Below are positions 1 through 6,024 of a DNA stretch of 8,646 nucleotides, in pieces; position 1 is the first letter of the stretch, and the number at the start of each line of letters is the position of its first letter. The stretch is from Peptococcaceae bacterium. Lineage in GTDB: Bacteria > Bacillota > Dehalobacteriia > UBA4068 > UBA4997. Below the pieces are notes generated by a model, which was not told the DNA's origin, made no database searches, and saw only the letters and a program-made list of their open reading frames with translations. The translations under genes and the position numbers were made by a program. The stretch covers positions 1 to 8,646 of the forward strand of contig JAHZFN010000271.1 of assembly GCA_019421315.1 (NCBI GenBank), read 5' to 3'.

Positions 1-190
1 AGCACGAGCGTGAATCTTTAAATGCACCCAAATAACAATAAAGACCTTTAGCCGCTAAACTATAATTTAACTCAGCACAGACCCGCCAAGCAACCAAGTT
101 GGCAAAAGACAGAGTATTAACAGTCTTATCCGAACTAAAATAGCGGTTTAACCATTGTCCGAAGTTTAACAACATCCACGTCGTAAAAAA
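1..190 (-). repeat. Structured intergenic repeat, copy 1 (downstream of dnaK, runs off left edge)
   Basis: Read on the minus strand, this stretch starts with TTTTTTACGACGTGGATGTT, the head shared with the other copies in this window. It then carries a body that aligns with copies 2 and 4: GTTAAACTTCG, CCGCTATTTTAG, a GACTGTTAAT motif, CTTTTGCC, and GGTTGCTTGGCG. The body can fold with AGTT/AACT and AAGAC/GTCTT arms and some mismatches. It begins five bases after the dnaK stop codon and has the same orientation as dnaK. A reading frame without stops runs from an ATG at 175 to the edge (about 58 codons), but it has no ribosome binding site and I do not call it a gene. Homology to the other copies is seen directly. 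The left limit is unknown, and the assignment as an element is inference. Confidence 0.6.
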
Positions 191-206
191 GTCGTTAAAG
201 GTAACG
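185..206 (-). terminator. Weak possible terminator overlapping the dnaK stop
   Basis: On the minus strand a 5-bp stem CGTTA/TAACG with loop CCTT (193-206) spans the dnaK stop codon. It is followed by two bases and six T residues (185-190). The stem is short for an intrinsic terminator, so this may only be the T-rich edge of the repeat that follows. Confidence 0.3.
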
Positions 207-1907
207 GGGTTCTATGGTGTCGAGGAGGGTTTTCAGGTCGTTGGTGGCGTTTATCAGGACAGTTTTGTCTTTGGACTTCATGGCTTTTTTGACGTTTTTA
301 ACAGCGGCGTTGACGCAGGCCTTGTCCTCTTTGTTCAGCTTTTTGCTGAGGGCGGCGCTGCGGTAAATCTGCGCCTCCGCTTCGTGCTTGGCGGTGGCCT
401 CTTCTTTGTTTTTGCGGTCCTCCTGCTCATACATCTTGGCATTTTGGATAGCGTCGTCTATTTCGCTTTGGGAAAGATTGCCGGAGGCGGTGATGGTGAT
501 TTCCTGCTGTTTGCCAGTGCCTAAATCCTTGGCTGTTACATTGACAATGCCGTTGGCGTCAATTTCAAAGGTAACTTCGATTTGCGGCACACCCCGCATG
601 GCGCGGCGGATACCTTTCAGACGGAATTTGCCCAGAGATTTGTTATATTTCGCCATTTCCCGCTCGCCCTGCAAAACATGAACGTCCACAGCCGTTTGAA
701 AACTGGCGGCGGTAGTGTAAATTTGGCTTTTTTTGATGGGAATGGTGGAGTTTCTTTCAATGATTTTGGAAAAAACGCCGCCCATGGTTTCAATGCCCAA
801 GGAAAGAGGCGTTACATCCAAAAGCACCAGACCTTTGACATCGCCCACCAAAACACCTGCCTGCAAAGAGGCGCCCATGGCGACACATTCGTCGGGGTTA
901 ATGCCCTTAAAGGGTTCCTTGCCCACAAAGCTTTTGACGGCTTTCTGCACGGCGGGAATACGGGTTGAGCCGCCCACCAAAAGCACCTTGGCGATTTCCC
1001 CGACACTTATACCTGCATCGGCGATGGCTTGGCGAACAGGCCCCATTGTGGCTTCCACCAAATGTGCCGTCAAGGCGTCGAATTTCGCCCTGGTCAGGCT
1101 GACATCCAGATGAACGGGCGCGCCTTTGTGCTGCATTAAAAAGGGCAGGCTGATTTGAGTTTCGTTAATGCCCGAAAGCTCGATTTTCGCCTTTTCCACC
1201 GCTTCTTTTAAGCGGGAAAGAGCTGTCAGGTCCTTGCTGATGTCGCAGTGGTTGGTTTTTTTGAAATCTTCGATTAAATAGTCGGTGATAACCTGGTCAA
1301 AATCGTCGCCGCCCAGACGGTTGTTGCCCGCCGTTGCCAAAACCTCGATAATGCCGGCGTTGATGTCCAGGATGGAAACGTCAAATGTACCGCCGCCCAA
1401 ATCGTAAACCATGACTTTTTGAGCGTTTTCTTTGTCAACGCCGTATGCCAAAGCGGCGGCTGTCGGTTCGTTGATGATTCTCTGAACATTAAGTCCTGCA
1501 ATTTTGCCCGCATCTTTGGTGGCTTGGCGCTGGGCGTCGGTGAAATAAGCGGGGACGGTGATTACGGCTTCGGTTACAGCCTCACCCAAGTAGGCTTCGG
1601 CGTCTTTTTTCAGCTTTTGCAAAATCATGGCGGAAATTTCCTGGGGTGAATAGCTATGACTGTCAATGCGAACTCGGTAATCGCTGCCCATTTCCCTTTT
1701 GATGGAGGAAACGGTGCGGTCGGCGTTGGTTACAGCCTGCCGTTTGGCGGCTTCGCCCACCAGACGTTCGCCGTCTTTGGTGAAAGCCACAACGGAGGGT
1801 GTGGTGCGGCTGCCCGTTTCCGAGGGGATGATGACGGGACTGCCGCCCTCCATAACCGCCACGCAGGAATTTTTTGTGCCAAGGTCAATACCGATTACTT
1901 TGCTCAT
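195..1907 (-). CDS. dnaK: Hsp70-family chaperone DnaK (orphan, short C-terminus)
   Basis: ATP-driven cytoplasmic chaperone that binds exposed hydrophobic peptide segments and normally works with DnaJ and GrpE. The 570-residue product has the full actin-like ATPase domain: phosphate-1 motif IGIDLGTKNSC (5-15), VITVPAYF (115-122), VYDLGGGTFDVSI (167-179), NRLGGDDFD (196-204) and VLLVGGSTRIPAV (308-320). The interdomain linker is VLLDVTPLSLGIE (361-373) and the beta substrate-binding domain includes VLQGEREMA (411-419) and RGVPQIEVTFEIDANGIVNV. The helical lid (about 480-570) is shorter than in the usual 600-640-residue DnaK and lacks the long acidic tail. Other differences are Gly359 where many DnaKs have Asp before the linker, and GIRRAM (432-437) where GIPPAP is common. 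AAGAGG at 1915-1920 supports the start. No grpE, dnaJ or hrcA lies in the window and no CIRCE operator is seen, so this is probably a second DnaK. The family call is certain; the paralogue status is inference. Confidence 0.96.
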   Translation of the reverse strand: MSKVIGIDLGTKNSCVAVMEGGSPVIIPSETGSRTTPSVVAFTKDGERLVGEAAKRQAVTNADRTVSSIKREMGSDYRVRIDSHSYSPQEISAMILQKLKKDAEAYLGEAVTEAVITVPAYFTDAQRQATKDAGKIAGLNVQRIINEPTAAALAYGVDKENAQKVMVYDLGGGTFDVSILDINAGIIEVLATAGNNRLGGDDFDQVITDYLIEDFKKTNHCDISKDLTALSRLKEAVEKAKIELSGINETQISLPFLMQHKGAPVHLDVSLTRAKFDALTAHLVEATMGPVRQAIADAGISVGEIAKVLLVGGSTRIPAVQKAVKSFVGKEPFKGINPDECVAMGASLQAGVLVGDVKGLVLLDVTPLSLGIETMGGVFSKIIERNSTIPIKKSQIYTTAASFQTAVDVHVLQGEREMAKYNKSLGKFRLKGIRRAMRGVPQIEVTFEIDANGIVNVTAKDLGTGKQQEITITASGNLSQSEIDDAIQNAKMYEQEDRKNKEEATAKHEAEAQIYRSAALSKKLNKEDKACVNAAVKNVKKAMKSKDKTVLINATNDLKTLLDTIEPRYL

Positions 1908-1962
1908 TTTTTTGCCTCTTTCCGTTACTGTAATACTGCCGTAACATTTTATCTATGAATAT

Positions 1963-1988
1963 AAAGCCGATGGTAAGCAGCCGGCTTT
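1963..1988. other. Stem-loop in dnaK 5' leader
   Basis: AAAGCCG (1963-1969) and CGGCTTT (1982-1988) form a 7-bp perfect inverted repeat with a 12-nt loop, about 55 bp upstream of the dnaK start. It would fold in the 5' leader if transcription starts near the TATAAT hexamers further upstream. Its role is unknown. Confidence 0.45.
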
Positions 1989-2042
1989 TGATTTGTTGAC
2001 TTGTTTCAGAGTTCGGTTGGCATAAAATCTGCCCCAAATTCT

Positions 2043-2078
2043 CATTATAAAATATTCATTATAAAATTCATTATTATA
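2043..2078 (-). promoter_or_regulatory. AT-rich dnaK upstream region with three TATAAT hexamers
   Basis: On the minus strand, TATAAT occurs at 2073-2078, 2058-2063 and 2044-2049. The last two lie in a 14-bp near-tandem duplication (2043-2056 and 2057-2070, both starting CATTATAAAAT). Any of them could be a -10 box for dnaK, giving a leader of about 130-160 nt. I see no convincing -35 box at 16-18 bp from any of them, so the assignment is weak. The rest of the 346-bp gap (1908-2253) holds short tandem repeats, a leader hairpin and the terminator of the neighbouring gene. Confidence 0.35.
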
Positions 2079-2110
2079 GAATTATTTTAAGTTGCTAATA
2101 TTAACTGCAT

Positions 2111-2143
2111 TTAAACATTCCGTTAAACATTCCGTTAAACATT
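2111..2143. repeat. 12-bp tandem repeat, 2.75 copies
   Basis: TTAAACATTCCG is repeated exactly at 2111-2122 and 2123-2134, followed by a partial copy TTAAACATT (2135-2143). It lies between the dnaK upstream region and the terminator of the DUF2156 gene. A looser 18-bp duplication starting AATATTTATC follows at 2151 and 2169. The pattern fits replication slippage in an AT-rich spacer. A regulator-binding role cannot be excluded. Confidence 0.7.
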
Positions 2144-2205
2144 TGTTTTAAATATTTATCGGGTATCGAATATTTATCAAATATTGAAAATTTATTGCCG
2201 AGTGG

Positions 2206-2246
2206 AAAAACAAAGCCGCAAGAAAACCAAGGCTTTCTGCGGCTTT
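2206..2246 (-). terminator. Rho-independent terminator after the DUF2156 gene
   Basis: On the minus strand the 9-bp arms AAAGCCGCA and TGCGGCTTT (2238-2246 and 2212-2220), extended inward by GAAA/TTTC across a one-base bulge, are followed by GTTTTT. The stem begins 7 bp after the stop codon at 2254-2256. The strong GC stem, T-run and position make this a clear intrinsic terminator. It separates this unit from dnaK. Confidence 0.85.
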
Positions 2247-2253
2247 AAAAAAT

Positions 2254-3165
2254 TTATTTGTTGTAGGTGAGGATATACTTCATGGCAAGACGGCAGGGGT
2301 GATATTCCGTTTTGGTGCGGCGGAGATTTTCCAACCCCATATCCTCGGCGCGGTTCACCAGCTGAAAACCCTGCCAGTCGGAAACCAAAAACATTTGGTT
2401 GATGGCGGCGTAAAGCCCTTTGTATTTGCTGTTTGCCTTTTCGATGATGATGTATGCCATTTCGTCGCTGAGCTTTTCGCCTACGGCAAAGGCCTCAACC
2501 TCACCGCCTATTTCGATGCAGGCGCCGTGCAGTTCCAGATCTTCCATATTCTCAAAAAGCACGTTGATGGCATCCGCCTCCTCTTGAACGGTGGCGACGT
2601 CCGTTTGGTGGGTTTCCGCCGCCCAACGCTCAACGCTTTTGCGGCAGAGGGGAATCAAATCTGCCGTCAGCGGCAAAAAGCGGTAAAAGGGATAGCTGCG
2701 CTTGAACTGATTGATGTGGTTTCTTTTGTTATGATATTTTTTGCCTGAAAGCTCCGTCAAATCCTTGACGCTGTAAATATAGTTGGCGTTTTTGCGGTCG
2801 CTGCGGACGGAAAAAGCCGCCGGCATGGCGTTTTCGATGAGAGGCAGCTCGTTTTCGCCTACCTCCGACAAAATGCAGGGCAGACCTTGGCTTGCCGCAT
2901 AATCAATGATTTTTTGCAGAGCCGCTTTATACTGCGAATTATCGCATTTGCCGTCTTTGTAAAAGGGCGGAAAAAACGAGGTTACCCCGTTGTGGGTGTT
3001 CATGATGAAAAGAAAATCGTCTTCGACGGCAAAGCGGAAATCAAAGGATTTCTGCCACGCCAAAAGAGTGGTAAAGGAATGTTCTGTCAAATAAGGCGGA
3101 ATTTTGTCCAAAAAGCTTTTCAGCAAAGCTCTGTCCTGCAATTCCACCGGTTTATACTCAGGCAT
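2254..3165 (-). CDS. DUF2156 / phosphatidylglycerol lysyltransferase C-terminal-like acyltransferase-fold protein
   Basis: This 303-residue soluble protein has the features of the DUF2156 family (related to the C-terminal domain of phosphatidylglycerol lysyltransferases, a tandem GNAT fold). The first half (about 1-135) carries the sequence SFTTLLAWQ and FFPPFY. The central basic segment KKYHNKRNHINQF (142-154) and the C-terminal NRAEDMGLENLRRTKTEYHP (271-290) are the family's recognisable motifs. No signal peptide or membrane segment is visible, unlike full-length MprF, so lipid lysylation is not implied. The substrate is unknown, though an aminoacyl or acyl group is plausible by family analogy. 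The start is supported by ACGGAGGT at 3173-3180, eight bases upstream. It lies 87 bp downstream of pepF on the same strand with no clear terminator between, so it may be partly co-transcribed. The family call is fairly secure; the function is unknown. Confidence 0.8.
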   Translation of the reverse strand: MPEYKPVELQDRALLKSFLDKIPPYLTEHSFTTLLAWQKSFDFRFAVEDDFLFIMNTHNGVTSFFPPFYKDGKCDNSQYKAALQKIIDYAASQGLPCILSEVGENELPLIENAMPAAFSVRSDRKNANYIYSVKDLTELSGKKYHNKRNHINQFKRSYPFYRFLPLTADLIPLCRKSVERWAAETHQTDVATVQEEADAINVLFENMEDLELHGACIEIGGEVEAFAVGEKLSDEMAYIIIEKANSKYKGLYAAINQMFLVSDWQGFQLVNRAEDMGLENLRRTKTEYHPCRLAMKYILTYNK

Positions 3166-3210
3166 TTTTTATACCTCCGTGGGTTTGTTTCTGTTATTGT
3201 CAGCCTTGGC

Positions 3211-3238
3211 ATAAATGTCCCGTAAGCTTACGATTTAT
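3211..3238. other. Palindrome between pepF and the DUF2156 gene
   Basis: CGTAAGCTTACG (3221-3232) is a perfect 12-bp palindrome, with outer complementary arms ATAAAT (3211-3216) and ATTTAT (3233-3238). It is not followed by a T-run on either strand, so it is not a typical intrinsic terminator. It could be a protein-binding or RNA-processing site, or chance. Confidence 0.4.
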
Positions 3239-3252
3239 AAAATTTTCGGCGC

Positions 3253-5055
3253 TTAAAGCATGGCTTTCAAATCGTCGAGGAAGCTGCGGTAAACGGCAAA
3301 GGCTTTGTCCAAGGTTGCGGGGTCTTCCATATCCACGCCCGCCACCTTCAGCAGGTCGATGGGGGAAAGGGAGCTGCCGCCGCTTAAGAATTGCTTGTAT
3401 TTGTCAACTGCCGCCTTGCCCTCTGTCAAAATGCCGTTGGCAAGGGCGGAAGCCGCCGTGAAGCCCGTGGCGTATTTGTAAACATAGAAAGAGCGGTAGA
3501 AATGGGGAATTCTGCTCCATTCCATGTCGATAGCTTGGTCGATCACCATTTCGTCGCCGAAATAATCCTTGTTCAGCCTGTAATAAACCTGTCTGTAATA
3601 TTCGCAGGAGAGGGCGCCGCCTTTTTCGGCGTGTTCATGCACAATTTTTTCAAATTCGCCGAACATAGTCTGGCGGAAAACGGTGCCTCGGAACTGATCC
3701 AGATAATAGTTGATCAGGCGGAGACGGCGGTTTTTGTCCGTTTCCTTGTTCAGCAGATAACGCAAAAGCAGTGTTTCGTTGACTGTGGAAGCAACCTCTG
3801 CTACAAAAATTTCGTAGTCGCTGTAAACATACGGCTGAGTGTGGGTGGAGTAGTAGGTGTGCATGGAATGACCCAGCTCATGCGCCAGAGTGAAAACGGA
3901 GTCTAGGTTGTTTTGGTAATTCAGCAGAATAAATGGCTTGGTGCCGTAAACGCCGCTGGAGTAAGCGCCGCTGGTTTTGCCCCTGTTTTCCATAACGTCA
4001 ACCCAGCCTTCGGAGAAAGCCTTTTTGGCGATGCCGATATATTCCTCGCCCAGGGGAGCCAGGGCGGCAAGCACCGTTTCCACAGCCTCCGCAAAGGGAA
4101 TGTCGGCTTCATCTTCGTTGAACATCGGTACATAAATGTCATACATATGCAGCTCGTCAACGCCCAGCGCTTTTTTCCGCAGGCGCAGATATTCAAAGAA
4201 AGCGGGCAGGTTTTTGCGGACGCCCGCAATCAGCTGTTCGTAAACCTTGACGGGAATTTCTTCGCCGAAAAGCGCCGCCTCCAAAACCGACGGATATTTG
4301 CGAACCTTGGTATGGAAAAGATCCTTTTTGATATTGGCGGTCATCATGGCTGCCAATGAATTTTGGTTTGCTTCATAGGCGCTGTAAAGTCCTTCAAAGG
4401 CGGCCTTGCGAACCTCTCTGTCTTGGCTCTGCATCAGCACAATGTAGTTGCCGTGGGTGATTTCCGTTTTTTCGCCTTTTTCGTCTGTGATAACGGGGAA
4501 TTTCAAATCCGCATTGTTGAACATGGTGAAAATATTTCTGGGCGCAGATGTCAAATCTCCCGCCAAAGCCAAAATCTCTTCTTCTTCGGCGTTGCGGATA
4601 TGGGGCGCCGTTCTGGTAATTTCATGAATATACCTGGTATAAAGCTTGAGGCAGTCCTCATGCAGCCAAGCCTCCAGTTTTTCGCCGTCCATCGCCAAAA
4701 TTTCGGGGTTGACAAACGCCAGCTTGGCGCTGAGGTTCACGGCAAGACCTTGAATTTTGCTGCAAAGACCCTGATAAACGGGGTTGGCGTTGTCTTCGTC
4801 CTGTTTCATATTGGCATAAAGATAAAGTTTTTCCAGTTTTTGGCAAACTTCGTCCTGATAATGCAAAAATTCCGCCAGTTTTTCGGGGCTTTCCGACAGT
4901 TTGCCGTTATATGCGTCGGCTTTTTTCAGCAGTTCCTCACATTCTCCGTAGGCTTTTTCCCAGGCGTTGTCGTCTGCAAAAACGCTTTTCACATCCCACT
5001 TCATTTCCTGCGGGATTTCCGAACGGGCGGGCAATGTTTTTACTGTTTCACTCAT
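3253..5055 (-). CDS. pepF: Oligoendopeptidase F (M3 family zinc peptidase)
   Basis: Cytoplasmic zinc metallopeptidase that cuts short to medium oligopeptides (M3B family) and contributes to peptide turnover. The 600-residue product has the usual family length. It carries the zinc site HELGH (His392, Glu393, His396 from the chosen start), with the third ligand in VAEVAST (Glu420). The conserved C-terminal substrate-side motif is RIPHFYRSFYVYKYATGF (about 515-532). A helical N-terminal domain (about 20-200) precedes it. The frame is open upstream to an ATG at 5100, but the internal ATG at 5055 is preceded by CAGGAGGTAA (5061-5070) at ideal spacing and gives the expected N-terminus MSETVKTLPARSEIP, so I use it. 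The upstream ATG would put that ribosome binding site inside the coding region. It is divergent from the DUF3243 gene. No signal peptide is visible. Confidence 0.96.
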   Translation of the reverse strand: MSETVKTLPARSEIPQEMKWDVKSVFADDNAWEKAYGECEELLKKADAYNGKLSESPEKLAEFLHYQDEVCQKLEKLYLYANMKQDEDNANPVYQGLCSKIQGLAVNLSAKLAFVNPEILAMDGEKLEAWLHEDCLKLYTRYIHEITRTAPHIRNAEEEEILALAGDLTSAPRNIFTMFNNADLKFPVITDEKGEKTEITHGNYIVLMQSQDREVRKAAFEGLYSAYEANQNSLAAMMTANIKKDLFHTKVRKYPSVLEAALFGEEIPVKVYEQLIAGVRKNLPAFFEYLRLRKKALGVDELHMYDIYVPMFNEDEADIPFAEAVETVLAALAPLGEEYIGIAKKAFSEGWVDVMENRGKTSGAYSSGVYGTKPFILLNYQNNLDSVFTLAHELGHSMHTYYSTHTQPYVYSDYEIFVAEVASTVNETLLLRYLLNKETDKNRRLRLINYYLDQFRGTVFRQTMFGEFEKIVHEHAEKGGALSCEYYRQVYYRLNKDYFGDEMVIDQAIDMEWSRIPHFYRSFYVYKYATGFTAASALANGILTEGKAAVDKYKQFLSGGSSLSPIDLLKVAGVDMEDPATLDKAFAVYRSFLDDLKAML

Positions 5056-5358
5056 TTTTATTACCTCCTGTATATCAAATTTCATTTTATCGTATGCCAA
5101 ATTTATATTTAAAATTTTTCAAAAAAATTGTATTTTTCGGGTTAATTCCTTATTAAAATATCAAAATTAAAATATCAAAAATATTTACGGTTTTTTCTCG
5201 TTTTTTATGTCTTTTTCCTCATTTGTTGCCACCAAAATTTTCTCTATGCACCGTTTTCATTATTTTTTTATTTATTGACAAATTCCTCTTTCTTCCTGCT
5301 CTTTTACCGTAATATTATCCGCAAAATTCCGCATAATATAACAGGATTTGTTCCTGTC
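5056..5358. promoter_or_regulatory. AT-rich pepF upstream region
   Basis: This is the minus-strand leader and presumed promoter zone of pepF. It contains the strong ribosome binding site (5061-5070), long A/T runs and a perfect 14-bp tandem duplication of TTAAAATATCAAAA (5153-5166 and 5167-5180). No sigma-A promoter with both boxes at proper spacing stands out. A TTGACA at 5275-5280 on the plus strand has no matching -10 box. I see no gene here. Confidence 0.45.
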
Positions 5359-5364
5359 TTTTTT
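5341..5364 (+). terminator. Small hairpin plus T-run at the front of repeat copy 2
   Basis: ACAGGA (5341-5346) and TCCTGT (5352-5357) form a 6-bp stem with a 5-nt loop, followed by C and six T residues (5359-5364) on the plus strand. This has the shape of a weak intrinsic terminator. No plus-strand gene lies upstream in the window that it could serve, so it may be part of the repeat's preferred site or a remnant. Confidence 0.4.
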
Positions 5365-5520
5365 AACGACGTGGATGTTTTTAAACTCCGCAGCTTCTGT
5401 CTGTCCGCTATTTTAGCTCGGCGAAGTCTGTTAATGCGCATTCGTTTGCCGCACTATGTGCTTGGCGAGTTGCCTATAATTTAGTTTGGCAAAGACTGAG
5501 AATGCGCCGTTTTTTGCCGA
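5359..5520 (+). repeat. Structured intergenic repeat, copy 2 (internally duplicated)
   Basis: It starts with TTTTTTAACGACGTGGATGT, the family head, at 5359, followed by a body like copies 1 and 4. The body is duplicated internally: 5408-5451 and 5474-5519 both run CTAT, TTTAG, GGCRAAG-CTG, AATGCGC, TTTGCCG. Each half can fold with a conserved stem. The first is CGGCGAA (5419-5425) with TTTGCCG (5445-5451). The second is TTGGCAAA (5486-5493) with TTTGCCGA (5513-5520). The copy lies in the divergent region between pepF and the DUF3243 gene, on the plus strand. It contains a perfect TATAAT (5475-5480) without a matching -35 box. Stop codons interrupt the frame that is open in copy 1, which argues against a coding role. 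Confidence 0.65.
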
Positions 5521-5526
5521 GTTAGC

Positions 5527-5562
5527 TTGACAGCGGAAACGTTTAACACAAAAAAATAAAAT
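5527..5562 (+). promoter_or_regulatory. Possible promoter of the DUF3243 gene (weak)
   Basis: A perfect TTGACA (5527-5532) lies just after repeat copy 2, and TAAAAT is at 5557-5562. The 24-bp spacing is too long for a normal sigma-A promoter, so only the -35-like hexamer is notable. The ribosome binding site is AAAGGATG (5566-5573), nine bases before the start codon. Confidence 0.2.
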
Positions 5563-5582
5563 ATGAAAGGATGATTTAATTT

Positions 5583-5858
5583 ATGGATAATACAATCAGT
5601 TTATTAAACGGTTTAGATACTTCTAGCTGGGAAAATTACAAAAAATCTTTGGGTCAGGCTGTGGAAGCGGCTGAGGATTTCGGGATCGGCGACCGCACCA
5701 TAACAGCCTTTGCCGCCAAATTCGGTGAGTTTTTGAACCGCAACGCCAGCGCCGACCTGCCCGAAAACAAAGCAATCCAAGAGCTTTGGCAGGTTGCCGA
5801 CAAAAAAGAGCAGCACACCCTTGCCAAGCTCATGGTTGAAGTCTGCAAAAATTCTTAA
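5583..5858 (+). CDS. DUF3243 family small protein (YmfJ-like)
   Basis: This 91-residue acidic, probably all-helical cytoplasmic protein matches the DUF3243 family, typified by Bacillus YmfJ. It has an N-terminal WENYKKSLGQAVEAAEDFGI segment (16-35) and the family's most recognisable stretch ELWQVADKKEQHTLAKLMVE (67-86). The biochemical role of the family is unknown and I assign none. The length is normal. The start is supported by AAAGGATG nine bases upstream. It is the only plus-strand gene in the window and is not in an operon here. The stop TAA (5856-5858) is part of the head of repeat copy 3 (TTCTTAACGACGTGG), so the repeat appears to supply the stop codon. No signal or membrane segment is seen. 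Confidence 0.85.
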   Translation: MDNTISLLNGLDTSSWENYKKSLGQAVEAAEDFGIGDRTITAFAAKFGEFLNRNASADLPENKAIQELWQVADKKEQHTLAKLMVEVCKNS

Positions 5859-5880
5859 CGACGTGGATGTTGTTTGCTGA
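5852..5880 (+). repeat. Structured intergenic repeat, copy 3 head
   Basis: TTCTTAACGACGTGGATGTTG (5852-5872) carries the 15-nt family head at 5857-5871 and overlaps the DUF3243 stop codon. After GTTTGCTGA the sequence diverges from the bodies of copies 1, 2 and 4 and enters the tandem hairpin pair at 5881. Motifs such as GGCGAAGACTG and GGCGCAGTGTG in those hairpins resemble the GGCGAAGTCTG motif of copy 2, so they may be a rearranged body of the same family. Confidence 0.6.
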
Positions 5881-5928
5881 GCTGTCCAAGAAGTCGAGCC
5901 GAATGGCGAAGACTGATTGGGTAACAGC
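5881..5928 (+). ncRNA. Tandem structured unit 1 (predicted RNA hairpin)
   Basis: This unit folds into one extended hairpin. Outer stem GCTGT (5881-5885) pairs with ACAGC (5924-5928). CCAA (5886-5889) pairs with TTGG (5917-5920), leaving a 3-nt bulge GTA. A GA/GA tandem mismatch follows, then AGTC (5892-5895) pairs with GACT (5911-5914). The tip is GCC/GGC (5898-5900 and 5905-5907) with a 4-nt loop. The second unit, 60 nt downstream, has the same architecture with different bases in the stems. Whether it is transcribed is not visible. It lies just after the DUF3243 gene and could be in its 3' UTR. It could instead be a DNA element, so the RNA call is inference. Confidence 0.45.
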
Positions 5929-5940
5929 TCGTATGCGATA

Positions 5941-5989
5941 GCCGCCCAAGAATACAAGCCGTTAAGGCGCAGTGTGATTGGCTGGCGGC
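5941..5989 (+). ncRNA. Tandem structured unit 2 (predicted RNA hairpin)
   Basis: It starts exactly 60 nt after unit 1 and has the same fold. GCCGC (5941-5945) pairs with GCGGC (5985-5989). CCAA (5946-5949) pairs with TTGG (5978-5981), with a 3-nt bulge CTG and a GA/GA tandem mismatch. ATAC (5952-5955) pairs with GTGT (5972-5975), including one G-U pair. The tip is GCC/GGC with a 5-nt loop. Four base pairs differ from unit 1 and all four still pair. A competing small hairpin GCGG-CGAA-CCGC (5985-5996) overlaps its 3' arm. Confidence 0.45.
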
Positions 5990-6024
5990 GAACCGCTAAA
6001 CTTCGCACAGAGGTCAGAACGCTA

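Noticed and set aside
1908..2253. CIRCE heat-shock operator upstream of dnaK
   Set aside because: A TTAGCAACTT stretch on the minus strand recalls half of the TTAGCACTC motif, but there is no matching inverted half 9 bp away.
5056..5100. N-terminal 15-codon extension of pepF from the ATG at 5100
   Set aside because: It would place the strong ribosome binding site at 5061-5070 inside the coding region and adds residues not expected at the family N-terminus. The ATG at 5055 is better supported.
4363..5112. 249-codon plus-strand frame opposite pepF
   Set aside because: It is a shadow frame antisense to a certain gene. It is rich in Phe, Val and Gly as expected from the reverse reading and has no recognisable domain.
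5275..5484. 69-codon plus-strand frame upstream of the DUF3243 gene
   Set aside because: It runs through the hairpin and head of repeat copy 2, has no ribosome binding site, and is not open in the corresponding frame of the other copies.
5881..5989. CRISPR array or type III toxin-antitoxin RNA repeats
   Set aside because: There are only two units and they differ at many positions, unlike CRISPR repeats. No cas gene or ToxN-like endoribonuclease gene is nearby.
5613..6008. 131-codon minus-strand frame opposite the DUF3243 gene
   Set aside because: It is antisense to a gene with a clear family match and ribosome binding site, and it extends through the tandem hairpins. No domain or start signal supports it.
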